From Tribonema minus (taxonomy: Eukaryota; Sar; Xanthophyceae; Tribonematales; Tribonemataceae), in assembly GCA_017506865.1 (NCBI GenBank), contig JAFCMP010000133.1:1-64000 (forward strand): a stretch of DNA of 64,000 nt, read 5' to 3'. The notes under the pieces are model-generated. The model was not told the origin of the DNA and searched no databases. It saw only the letters and a program-made list of their open reading frames with translations. The translations under genes were made by a program, and so were the position numbers. Below are positions 1 through 11,221 of the stretch, piece by piece; position 1 is the first letter of the stretch; each line of letters starts with the position of its first letter.

Positions 1-2563
1 ACACACGTGTCGTTATTTAGGGGTACAGCACCAAACGATTTTGGAAAGCGTTATCCCACACGTGAAGACAAAGCTGAAAAGTGCCAGAGATACTGCAAAA
101 TTCAAAGTATCAATGCAGGCCAGAGCGGCTGAGTTTTTTGGCGTCATGCATGTGCATGTTGATGTGATTTGGACCGCTCCCGAGCAATAGAAAGATGAAG
201 GACCACTGATTTGCACGGAGACCGTTGGGTTTGACAGATTGCGCATGCTGGAGACGGTCAAACATTCCACCTGCCTCAGTCAATCTAAGCTGAATGAGCA
301 TGCCGTTGAGGTGAAATGCTTGATAATGTCCAATGTGCATTGATGTTAAACAACGTTCGAAGAAAGTGACAATGACCATCATGTGTTGTGGGAGTATACT
401 GTGCCTAGTGTCAAGGAATGCTGGAAGATGGTGAAAGCTTGCAGGCAGCTGAAATTGCTGTCGTCAGCATGAACACAATGGATAACTGGACTGTCCACAC
501 ATCGCAGCGGCGCAACGAGCAACATTTGCGACTCAGGCAAATGCAATCACTATACGCTACTCAAGAACTTGTTGCACTGTTAAAGTCTTACAACACAATA
601 GCGTTCTCAATGCAGTGTTCAAAACATGTCGCATTATCACCCTCACGGGCCATCCTATTGCAATCTTATGCAGGCCCACCAGCTGAGAGCAGCTCCAAGC
701 GAGGCACAGCTGCAGGCACCCTCACGAACTGTCAATCGCCCTAGTAACCAAGCAGCTGGTGTGGCGCCACTTGCAGCGAGCAGCCTAGGATATAGCTTTG
801 GCGCCAGACAGGCAGGTGGTTTTGAAACTGCTCAGTTGCTTGCAAAGGAGTTATCCGGAGCCTTTGTCCTGTGTGTATTATAAACACTGGAAGGTGTTGC
901 TTATGTTCGCATGCTGAAGGCATCATTGCAATGGTGGCTTGATTTATGCACCTGCAGAAGTGCAGGGTGGATAAGCATTATGCTATGCCCATCATACAGC
1001 TCAAACTGCAAGGGTTATGATTCAGCAGTAGTTGCTGTCTGATATAGCATTGCAATCGATGCCTTGTCCTGACCATCAAATTCATGCTGTTGAAATGATC
1101 AGCTATTCAACTGCTGCTGTTGATCTAGTTAGCATGAGTGCGTGCATGCATGGCCGCTGCTTGCGAAGAGGGCATCACTGGCCCCTGATGTTGAGTATGC
1201 TGCGGATGAGATGTTGTTCTGTGACTGATGCACAAGTCCTGAACCTCTGCGGTCTGTGCTAGTGAAGGTGGTACAAGTACGCTGCAGGCACAAACTGCGT
1301 CCTTTCCATACGAGCACCAGCACACAGCCTGATTTTAGAGTGTTTTCAGGTTCGTAGCATTATCAGTATTCGTGTGCTGCAAGCAGGAACCATGATCATT
1401 TAGCAAATTACCTGATCGATGTTATCTCTATCTGACGTCGCAGATGTCGTGGAGATTCAGCAGCAAGATGCGTGTTTTGCAGCTGCATATTCTGCATGGT
1501 GCCAGGCAACCATCCGCCCAAGTATTATACCACCTGCAACGTGCGATTACAGCACAGCGGATTTGCGCATTGCGCCCAGATGTGTACACACGCACTGTAT
1601 GTCAAGGCACACCGTTTTTTACAACAGGCACCCTCATCAATGCCCCTCTTTCTTTTCTTTTCTGCACAAATGCATTTCTGAGTTGTGCGTCCCCGTGTTG
1701 AGTATTAGTTTGTGTTTACCATTTCAATTTGCGACACACTTGACGGTTTCAAACTGTGAGGCCAACATCACATACACGCACAGGCGGCTGCAAGAGAGGG
1801 TGCATGCCCGTTCAGCAGGTTGTTTGGAGAACGGGTGCTCTGCTACACCTGATTCGATCATCTTTCAGTATTTCTCGCATTACAGTTGGTGCTGTGATCC
1901 TCACGCGCATGACCTTAGTGTGACACACATGCATGCATGCATCATGTTTGAGTTGTGGTCCTGTCAGTGGTGAAGCATCAACAGTAATCAGGCACATGTA
2001 CATGCACGCACCTTGGAGTTGTCCTCGGAACCTGATGTCAAAAGACATGCCATATAGCTGGCAAGCACATGCCATGGAATTGCAATCCAGGTCTGTATGC
2101 AAAAATTATAAAGGTAGATGACTTTGTCAGAATTCGACATCAGGTGGCTCTGGCAGAGCCAGCTTGACAACACTTGGCTCGTGAAGTCATCATCCGTCGC
2201 TCAAGATGCCATGCACTGTTATGTCGTGTTGCAACAACAGCACTAGACAAGCATACATACTCTGCTTTACAAGTACTAGCATGACATGTCATTATCTGCA
2301 TTACAAGAGTAGGTGAAGCGGCTCACCGCAGCACGGTCACAATAGCAGAGCGGCTTTAGTTTTCACTATGCAGGACAAGGCTGACCTTACACAGCAGATG
2401 ACAACGCAATGTATGCTTGCAAGCGGCTTACTTTTGTACATGCATAAAGTTGTCAGGATGTGTGATCTGAACGCCGAAAGCAGGAGCAGTAGAACTTCAA
2501 CATGCATCATGAATAATCATGTGATTTAAACACACATTAGGCATCACAACTGGCTGCTGATGT
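1..2563. other. No recognisable gene (left flank of MULE)
   Basis: Both strands hold only short open frames with no domain or motif I recognise. Base composition is close to the neighbouring MULE introns. This could be the 3' flank or terminal part of the transposon, but I could not identify terminal inverted repeats here. Confidence 0.4.
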
Positions 2564-5500
2564 CTACGATTTGGGCTTCTTGCGGGCTCCGCCTGTGCTG
2601 CCCTTAATGCGTTTTCCCACCGTGTTCTGCGTACGCCGTTTCCTGACAAAAGGGTCATGGACATTGCCAGCAACCATGTCGCGCATTACCTCAGCCAGAT
2701 ACCTCATTTTGTCTACTGCCTGCTGTGGTGGCAATGACTTAGCGTCTGCGACAATGGTCTTGGCAATCGCCCATACCTCAGCATGAGCCTTCTCAACATT
2801 AGTCTGCAATGGCTCATCTAATGCTGCTGCCCCTGCCCAATCACCGTCGAATGCGTGTTGAGTGACATCTGTGCCAGCAGCATAGTGCATTGCAGCAAGA
2901 GCCAACACTTTGGCCAGTGCTACCTGCTGACCAGCACTAGTGGTGACGCAAGCTGCTGCCTGGGCTGAGGAAGGACGCAGCCACCTAGGGTTGGTGTTGC
3001 GGAATACAGCATTGGCAGCTGCAATGGCGACACGTAAGCATTGTGGCCGGCCAGGCGCTGCAGGATTTGATGGAAGAGGTACATCAGCCACCATTTGCTG
3101 CGCACTTGTGCCCGCCCCACCCCCCCCCTCCTTACCATTCCGCAGAGTAAGTGTGTTCTGCATAGGGCTTGCTTTGCGAGCAGCCTTGAGCACCCGCTCT
3201 GCTGTGCTCTGCGGCAGCCCTTGCAGAGTGCAACCATCTATGGCAGTGATGATGTCGCCAATGGCTACAAGCTCTGATGCCTCGGCAGCAAGCATGCCAC
3301 CGTCCTCCGCGCGCGTGAACGCTTGTACGACGACCATGCGGTTGCCGAATTTGAGCTTGACGCCGAGGCCCTCGCCCTTGCGCATGCGCAGCGTCACGTC
3401 GAACATGCCGTACGCCGGAGCTGCTGACGCCGCACCGCTTGTATCGGCAGCGGCGGTGCCAGCTGCGCATTCTCCAGAGCCCTGCTCGCTATCCGCTGTC
3501 CCCCCCACCCCCTGTCCCTCCCCCGCCGCCGGCCCCGCCGCCTCTGCCACCCCCCCAGCGGGGATGACTGTCACTCGCGGCAGGCAAGCGATGATGTGAC
3601 GGCAGAGCATGCCTGTCCGTATGGGGTTCAGGCAGCTGCACAGGGCAGCGCCTGAGGCCGCCACCACCACCGAGTGCTGCGAGCACCCTGAAGTAGCCGT
3701 CGCTGCAAACCACTCCTGATTTGCAAACACTGGGGCGCTGCGCGTGATCGCTTGCAACATGCCCTCACTTGCCCTCCGACTATCATTGTCATCTAATGTT
3801 GCGTCAGGGTCGTCCTCCGGGGTTGGTCCTGAAAGCAGCAACACACGCGCATCAAGTCAGAGGGTGCTTTAGAAAGGGCTTGAATGCGTCCAGACATGAG
3901 AAGAAAGTGCAGGTGACTCTCGCATCAGGGCTGCCACCACCCAGCAGTCCGCAGTGCACGGCGCCTCATTGAGAACCTCACGTTGATTGTACAGGGCTGC
4001 ACAGGCAGACAACCTGAAGATTGAGAAGAAGGCAGGTGCGGCGTCTCAACGAGGCTCTGGTGTTGGTTGCAGCGGGCTGAACAGGTGAGAGGGGGTGAGA
4101 AAAATGCATGCAATCGAACTTCAAGTCCAGCTCAGCAGTGGAAACGTGTACCACTGAGGACATGAAGCTGAAGAACTGGTGGACATTAGCCTTCATTCGG
4201 CAGTGCACGGACTCATACAGGGTATGCATATACTAAATTACATCGGATGATCATGATCCCTCAGTCAGGCGAGTCTGACAGCACCCCTTTGAGGGGGGGG
4301 GGGGCGGGGCATTTACCAGGGCGGGGGGGGGGGGGGGGGGGGGCAGAGGTCCAAGATTGGCAAGCCGAATAAACCAGGAGGCAGGCGAGTGGGTCGAGAG
4401 GGAGGGGGGGCAGGGGCATAAGAAAGGCTGAGGGTATCGAGGATGCCGTTACCTTACTGGCTTTAGTGTACTCGACTTGCTTGGCACATGGACATGCAGT
4501 ACTATAATGGGAACAGCAATATTTGCTGCAGCACTGTTGCTGTTGTCGACATTTCTGTAGGTGGGTGTTGTCGCCGTTTGGCAAAAGGGGGGCTATGACT
4601 TTGCAATGACGCCCGTGGTCTCACACAAAGAGAGGGGGCGTCTAGAATGGGGGGGCAGTAAGTCATTATTCAACAGCGGTACGGTAAGGTCACCAGGTGC
4701 GTGTGCTACATGTGCATGATGAACTTCGCAAGAAAACGTACCTGGACTGGAATTGAGACCTTCATCCGCAACCGCCACATGATACCGCGCTGCAGCGACC
4801 ACCTCCTGGGCGATGTGCTTCAGGCAATGCAAAGTGCCATGATGCTTCGCTACCTCCAGCAATGCCCCGTAGATGCTGCGCAGCCCTGCATCGATGCCCT
4901 TCACAGCCACGTCCAATGCGCGGGTGCTGGCCTCCATGTATAGCTGGTCTTCCGCGCTGTATCTTGCAGTGATGCGGCTGATGGAAGTGGTGAGGGAGCA
5001 CAGCGTGCCCATTTTCTCCAGCTCTGCCTTCAGCTTGGCAAAGTAGCCCTCGCAGCGCTGGGTAGAGTTGATGCCGAGGGTGAGGATGCCAAGCCGGAAA
5101 CAGAAAGCCCACCGCCTGCGGATTGCGTAGATGGTCCGGTTGAGGTATGTCACCACCTCGGCCTCAGCTTTTCCAGCGTGTGCAAGGCAATGGTGCATTG
5201 CTTGCCACGCTGATTCGAAGCAGCGCTCCGTGGGCGCTCTGGACGCCAGCCGCAGATGCCGCTTGAAGTCCTGTCAGTCAACAAGAATGGACAGTACCGG
5301 TGATGGATATGCTTGGCATAGACATTAGCATACACGGACGAGCCTGGCCATGTCCACAGGCCAATAAGCACATGAAATACAGGAAGGTACAAACAGTACA
5401 TGAGGCTCTCACTTCTCTTGTAGTAGTACATTTTTCTGCCATCGCTGCTTGTTGCCAGGCAAACCCTAGTAAATCGCGCACATTATCAAGCTGATGTAAG

Positions 5501-8500
5501 TGTATCAAGCACATCTCTGCACTTTGCAACCCTATATGCGCATTCTGTCAGATCAATTGTTTTTGAGTTAAAACATTGTGCACGTGATTCAGCTGCCCAG
5601 CACTTCCCTGGCTGAGTATGCGAGTTGCAGCATCACTGTTTAAGATGGCGCAGAACACGCAGTGCACGAAGATCATGGTTGCTTCATACATGTCACCTTT
5701 GGGTGTCAGCTGGCACATTCTGGAAAAATACCATCTTGATCACTGCAGACTAGCCAGCGCTCAACACCAAAGACTTGTGCAAGCCTGACATGCAATGTCT
5801 CACAACGTGCATTTGGCAGCGGATGACTAAAAAAAATGCCACGGAAGTTGGCTTGCCAAGATAGGGATGCACAGCAATGCTGGCTGACAACATTGCGATC
5901 AGATTGTTCCTGTCAACGTCATTTTTGTCACCTTTGGGTGTCAGCTGGCACATTCTGGAAAAATACCATCATGATCACTGCAGATTAGCCAGCGCTCAAC
6001 ACCAAAGACTTGTGCAAGCCTGACATGCAATGTCTCACAACGTGCATTTGGCAGCGGATGACTAAAAAAATGCCACGGAAGTTCGCTTGCCAAGATAGGG
6101 ATGCACAGCAATGCTGGCTGACAACATTGCAATCAGATTGTTCCTGTCAACGTCATTTTTGTTCACGTGATGCACTCATGGCTAGGTGCTCTACACATGC
6201 AAACAAGGGGCATGCACTCATGGCTAGGTGCTCTACACATGCAAACAAGGGCCATGCTACTAATTTCCAACAGCTGTAGACATACATTTGACAGTCAACT
6301 TCCGTGGCGTCGGGGCTGCACTTGCCTTCCATGCAGTCCCCAGTCTTGATTTCAACTTCTCCTTCACGTTCTTGATGAAATGCCACTCGCAGATCAGGTG
6401 CACCGTTCCCGGCCATGACAACTCCATGGCCGCCTCTGCAGCTGCATCTCTGCACAATAACACAAGTAAGGATAAGATTGGGTCACCAGCCTGACAGTGA
6501 TGCCATGTGTAACAGGATAAGGGATGTGCGCTAGCGTATAGCACCGTACATATACGGCTGTGCAAGGGATGACTAAGAGCCTCGCTTCTTCTTCGTACAT
6601 ACCACGTAGGTGATACCTGAACTTCAACTTCTTTCAATTTCTCGTTCAGCAGTGTAGCGCTATTGCAGACAGCAGGCAGTTGTGCATTTGATGACACCAC
6701 AACCACAAGCATAACACTGCAAGCACGTGCGGGCCGATGGTGGCAGCTGCTCAACAACAGTTTATGTACATATGTCTGGGTGACTACCTTCAGCTGTTCG
6801 CTCATGTCCCTGAAATCAAGCTGAAAGCAAACCTTGTTGCTTAGTGAGAAAGGATCATGACATGTACGCCGTATGCCGCATGCCACAATGGCTAAACTGC
6901 CGTCTTTATAACGCATATAGAGCGGGTAGGATACTTGAGTTGGCGTATATGTATATGCTATAGTATTTAATAACCAACATGTATATCAGTTTTGTTAAAC
7001 AGGATACTCTTGCAGAAACAGGATATGCTGCAAGCCTTCATACCTGTCTGTGAAGCACACTCGAGGGAATCGCCCGTCCACCATTTTCACATAATGGTCG
7101 AAGAACCACGTGAACTCTTCAGTGCCCTCTCCATCCAACACTGCCTGGCAGAACAGTCTTGTCCTGCACATATTGCAGAGAGATTCGCACAGTCTGAGTC
7201 AGACATCTGTGTTTCATGGCCCGCTGTGATTTAAACTTGACTGATACATGCTCAGCAATCAATAGCATAGAAGCCATTAGCATGACAGTATACGGTATAC
7301 GCATATCAGAACCATGCATTCGCGCATACAGTACTTCATCACCATCAGACATTCCTGCAACAGCGACATGACTCACTTGCTCTCGCCGTTCACGCCAATG
7401 ATAATGCTGAGCGGCAGGCCATACTTGTTTGTGCCAAATGTGCAGTCCTGTGAAACACCCAAGCAAGTGGACAACAGAGACGATTCAGATTAGTGGTGCT
7501 TCAGAAAATGCAACAGTGATCACTCCAGCGGCAGTTGAGGCATTGGCACGACGACACAATCATGACAAAGCCTGCAAGCTGACCTAAATGCAAAAATATA
7601 CCCCAAGGACGCAAGGATGGCACATTGACAGGTTTGTGACTGCACGTTCACTCACTACGGAAGCGTTGGCCGGCCTCAGCACACACACTGATAGCTGACA
7701 ACTGCGTGCTTTGCATGCATCACCCTTTGTCACCTCAGTGCAGACCGACCGACAGTTGTGGCAAAAGCAAACTTACGTGCAGTAAGCGAGCTCAGCGACT
7801 GTGGGTCACCTGTTGAATGACATCCAGACCAAACTCCATGGCCAGCTCCACCTGCTCGCGTGTGGCCCAGAATGCTCGCTTAAACGTGCTGTCCTCCGAA
7901 AGGTCATGAGCAGCATACCCTCCTGTCGCCACCACATTGTTGAGCTCAGCAATGAACTCTTTGCTGTCGCCAGCAACGAATGCAAGCTTCGCCCTGACAG
8001 CCGCCGCTACATTGTTGAGCTGATTGATTGCCTGCTCATCGAAGACAGCCTTCAGGTCCCCGCCGAAGTGGTGAGCGAGGACAGTTTGTCGCAGCATCTT
8101 TCCACACATGCTGGGCGCCACGCACCAGCTCCTGACATCAGCTAAGATTTCTGCTGTGAGCTCGCTCTTGGCAATGATGCGGCCAATGCCATCAGGCCGA
8201 GGTAGCTGCTTCACAGCCATTGCATGGTTGTGACCCTCGCTGAATGACGAGGGGACACTGATCAGAGTCCATGGCACTGGTGTGGCAGTGACCGTATGCT
8301 CCAGGCTATCAGTGATCGCAGCAAGAGGCTGACGCGCTGATGGCATGTGAGGCTTTAGAACTGCACGCCAGCTGCAGTTGCATTTGATGCACTGATTTAC
8401 CACTGTCCGTGGTGCAGCATCGGGCTTCAGTGCAGAGGCCTTCTGAGGAGGGGCACCTGCACAATGGCAGACTAGCCAGTATAGCGAGCTGTTTTTTTTC

Positions 8501-8607
8501 TTCAGGTACACCTTAAAACCAGCAGTGGAAGCTTGCATCTGCATGACCTCCAAAGCTTCGTTTGGTGACCCAAACAGCCTCCCCTGAAGCTCAGCACCGA
8601 ACTGCAT
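2564..8607 (-). CDS. Mutator-like (MULE) transposase with SWIM and PDZ domains, six exons
   Basis: Cut-and-paste DNA transposase or a domesticated derivative. Exons on the minus strand are 8607-7810, 7447-7377, 7163-7044, 6449-6326, 5270-4742 and 3828-2564. Every junction has a plausible acceptor, four of the five donors are GT and one is GC (GCAAGT at 6325-6320), and the lengths sum to 2,907 nt, one frame of 968 aa. Residues about 47-130 resemble a FAR1-type zinc region (C73, C76, C78, H126, H128). The MULE core follows: D267 in QQDCTFGTNKYG, then VCFTDRDAAAEAAM (D329/D331), CEWH (C350/H353) and a probable E445 in STQRCEGYF. A SWIM finger (CSC...CRH) lies near 611-625. Residues about 688-778 read as a PDZ domain (GEGLGVKL..., then IGDIITAIDG), which I know of in no typical MULE. 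The open frame suggests a recent or selected copy. The start is the first ATG of the first exon; an upstream exon cannot be excluded. Confidence 0.78.
3829..4741 (-). other. Intron 5 of the MULE transposase, with poly-G tracts
   Basis: Donor GTACGT at 4741-4736 and acceptor TTTCAG ending at 3829. Removing it joins a phase-1 exon end to a matching start, giving ...NSSPGPTPEDD.... The intron contains long G runs near 4299-4342. Confidence 0.7.
5698..6168. repeat. 235-bp tandem duplication inside a MULE intron
   Basis: The segment starting TTTGGGTGTCAGCTGG at about 5698 recurs at about 5933 with few differences (a run of eight versus seven A, and single substitutions). Two copies, period 235 bp. 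Confidence 0.85.
6171..6254. repeat. 42-bp tandem duplication
   Basis: TGCACTCATGGCTAGG starts at 6171 and again at 6213, two nearly identical copies lying directly after the 235-bp duplication in the same intron. Confidence 0.85.
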
Positions 8608-9143
8608 GCAAACGAACAGGGCACAATGCGATCAGCTTGACACGATCTGCTATCTAAGGTCGAGCTGTGCCGTGCACTCAGAAAACGCAGTGGCCATGCA
8701 GTGCGAGAGCTAACAGTACAGTCAAACTTGAGCCAAACTGGCCATGCCCGCGGTAGCGCTGCTGTCCGTTGGTGTGTGTCTTTGAGTTTTGAGTACGCAA
8801 CATGTGCAGTGCGACTGGTCCACTCAAGCTGTGAAGCTTACAAGGCCGATGTCAAAATGGCTTGGAACATGAACCTGACTCCCTCATGGACATTGGTCTA
8901 CCGCTGCAGATGGCAAGTTATGAATGAAATTTGGCAGTTGCTTCATAGTCACCTCGACATCTCCAGCGGTTGCAGCTGAGCTCGCCGGAGGCGAGCCCTC
9001 CATCTGTGCGTCACCAAGCCCACTGATTGCTGTCTTAGCTGCTTACTCGGTCAACACGGCCTCCGCACTGTGCGTAGCGCCAGAACTGCAAGGGCGACTG
9101 CTGCGAACACGCACACTTCAAATGTGCACTTGCTGGGGGGTGT
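8608..9143. other. Spacer between MULE and PLV; no gene seen
   Basis: No motif-bearing frame. The upstream region of the MULE gene lies here, so its promoter or 5' terminus should be in this stretch. The PLV polymerase remnant ends at the right side, so a truncation point of the provirus lies close to 9.15-9.2 kb. Confidence 0.4.
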
Positions 9144-10449
9144 TCAACCCCCCTGGCCCAAATAGTTAATTGGGCCAGGCTGGCCCAAATATGGGATCCG
9201 CATCAGACCGTCCAACATATAGACGCTCGCCTCGAGTCCGAGGCTCTGGATGGTCTCCACCATGACCTGAGGAAGCAGGGGGGTGGGCGCACCTCAGGTC
9301 GTTTTCACAGTGAAAATTGCTAAAACTGGGATTGAGGGGGTGAAGTTAGGGAAATCTGCGATTGGGGGAGCTGGGAAAATATATACATAGGGACCCCTAA
9401 TCCCAAAAGGGTGAGGTGCCACGCCCGCTTTTCCGTCACTCGCCCTCCTTAACGGCCCAACTTCGCTGTTTCCGTCACCCGCCCCCTCAAAGTCTCAGAT
9501 TCACTTCACATCTCGGGTCCACTTCGGGCGCACCTCAGGTCGTTTTCACAGTGAAAATTGCTAAAACTGGGATTGAGGGGGTGAAGTTAGGGAAATCTGC
9601 GATTGGGGGAGCTGGGAAAATATATACATAGGGACCCCTAATCCCAAAAGGGTGAGGTGCCACGCCCGCTTTTCCGTCACTCGCCCTCCTTAAGCTCTGA
9701 CTTTGGGTTTTTTCGTCACTCACCTTGAGAATGCCGGCCATGAAACCGCCCAGGACGTCGCCTGTGACCTTGCCGCGGACGTTCGGTTTCCCCTTCTTCT
9801 TGGCCGCCACCTCCGGGTATGCCCTGACGAAGCACGCCTGCACGCGCTCGCACTCGTCGGCGAAGCGGTGCAGCCACGTGTCGCCCTGCAGTTCCTGCCT
9901 TGAGAAGTTGGTGAGACCGTTGAGTGTGGCGAGCAGCAGGGACTTCGCCTCGCCGCGCCTGACGCTGAGCCTTGTGCAGATGCCCTCCAGCGTGGCCTCG
10001 CGATTGTCACAGTAATCGTTGATCATGGGGCACGGGATGTTGATCATGCGACACACGTCACGGCAGATGGCGAAGAATGCGTTGGCCATGTCCCAGTCCC
10101 GCAGGACGCCGTGTGTCAGCGCGTGGCGGGTGTACGTCGGTGCCGTCTGCAGCGACCCCTTGGTCTTGGCGTACAGTTGTCCGGCTTTGCGATTTTTTCC
10201 GTACGCGTAGGCGATGGCCCTCCCCCCGTCCTCCAGCCGTGTGCGTGCCAGCATGTTCGCCATCACCTGCACGCCGTCGTCATAGTGCCTGTCGCTTGCG
10301 CGCTTCTTGCCCTTTTCCGCGGCGCCCTTCGCCTCGAGGTGGCGCACGAGGTCGGGGTTGGCGTTGAGGAGGGCCAATACGCCCTCGTCAACGAATTGGT
10401 GAACCGTGTTTGGGGCGAGATCTGCGATGAACGGCTTGGAGAGCGACAT
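9144..10449 (-). CDS. TVpol-like DNA polymerase, C-terminally truncated, one intron
   Basis: Likely the replicative polymerase module (transposon-virus polymerase, a distant relative of family A) of the provirus. Exon 1 is 10449-9724 and exon 2 is 9266-9144, joined in phase 0 through AAG|GTGAGT and CTCAG|GTCATG, giving 282 aa. Candidate catalytic blocks are motif A DWDMANAFF near residue 118, motif B RRGEAKSLLLATLNG near 164-178, and motif C YMLDGLM near 258-264, which appears only after splicing. Known TVpols continue into a superfamily 3 helicase; here the frame runs into unrelated sequence and stops at 9144, so the gene is probably dead. The start at 10449 (MSLSKPF) is preferred because the longer upstream frame looks non-coding. 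Assignment rests on motif pattern and context. Confidence 0.55.
9288..9692. repeat. 165-bp direct repeat within the polymerase intron
   Basis: A segment of about 165 bp starting GCGCACCTCAGGTCG occurs at 9288-9452 and again at 9528-9692, period 240 bp. On the minus strand its end reads GGGCGAGTGACGGAAAA, resembling the functional donor region GGTGAGTGACGAAAA just upstream, so it may be a copied splice junction. Confidence 0.8.
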
Positions 10450-10816
10450 GGTGCTTTGGGCTGGCCAGAGAAAAAAACGAAGTCCGAGCGAGCGTCGGCG
10501 TGCCGTCCGGGTGAGGTCTGATTTTGATAGTGATTGTGCGCTGCGCTGTCGTCGAGTGGCGGAATGTACGTCAGCGCTCAGCACCTTCATGTTGCGATCA
10601 TCATTGTGCAGAAATACTTACGATTTGCTGTCAAAAGTGCTATTCGGGCCCCCAAACGCTCGGAACGTTCCCAGTCGGGGCTGCAACCATGGTACGTGCA
10701 CCTCAAGCCGTACTGCGTGCAGATTCGGGGATCCCCGATCAGACCGTTCTTTCACAGCTCCGCAAAGTCCGCAGCTGCCCACTCAGGTGTTTGAGTTGAC
10801 CCGTAAAGTTGACGAA

Positions 10817-10889
10817 AATTCCGTAGTCTAACTGCCAGCCGAAACGCTTTTGAAGCGAGAGGTCGGGGGTTCGATTCCCGGCCACGTCA
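10817..10889 (+). tRNA. tRNA-Gln(TTG)-like sequence, probably degenerate
   Basis: An exact A-box match TAGTCTAACTG (10824-10834) and an exact B box GGTTCGATTCC (10868-10878) lie 33 nt apart, the normal tRNA spacing. A T5 run at 10898-10902 could terminate RNA polymerase III. An anticodon arm with loop TTTTGAA (10848-10854) would give anticodon TTG. The acceptor ends do not pair, and the D, anticodon and T stems contain mismatches. It is therefore more likely a tRNA-derived pseudogene or SINE head than a working tRNA. A tRNA-type attachment relic is another possibility. Confidence 0.35.
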
Positions 10890-11221
10890 CATGAGAATTT
10901 TTCACTTTAGCCTTTCAGAGGTTTCAGGTGGCGGATTCGGTTCAATTGCCAAGCTGTCTAACGTCAATCACTTCAATGTGGTCGAAGTTGGGGGTGCACT
11001 CCAAATGTACCATGACGATTCAGCTCAAGTCAAATGATCCCCGCCCTCTCAAATCGCCAGAAAGGTGAACATCAAACGGTGTAAAGGAGCTGAAATCATT
11101 CCATCGCTTTTTTAAAAACATGGTTGTGTGGATTCACATTGCACGCACGCAGTGTCAATTGCACACTGTTTGAAGCTGATGAGCATTGCTGATCATCATC
11201 GCATGGTGGCAAGACACCAGT
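10890..11221. other. Spacer between tRNA-like sequence and satellite array
   Basis: No open frame or recognised motif apart from the Pol III-type T run at 10898-10902. The last 120 bp begin to resemble a diverged edge of the satellite unit. Confidence 0.35.

Larger units (their letters stand above)
5271..6325 (-). other. Intron 4 of the MULE transposase, GC-AG type
   Basis: The donor reads AAG|GCAAGT, the usual context of GC-AG introns, and the acceptor is TGACAG ending at 5271. Splicing is phase 0 and joins ...LGTAWK to DFKRHLRLAS..., matching the spacing expected between these MULE core blocks. The nearby GT alternative (GTATGT at about 6282) would create an immediate stop. The intron carries the 235-bp and 42-bp duplications listed separately. 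Confidence 0.6.

Noticed and set aside
6282-6288. GTATGT donor for the fourth MULE exon
   Set aside because: It would join in phase 1 and create a stop at once; GCAAGT at 6325 keeps the frame.
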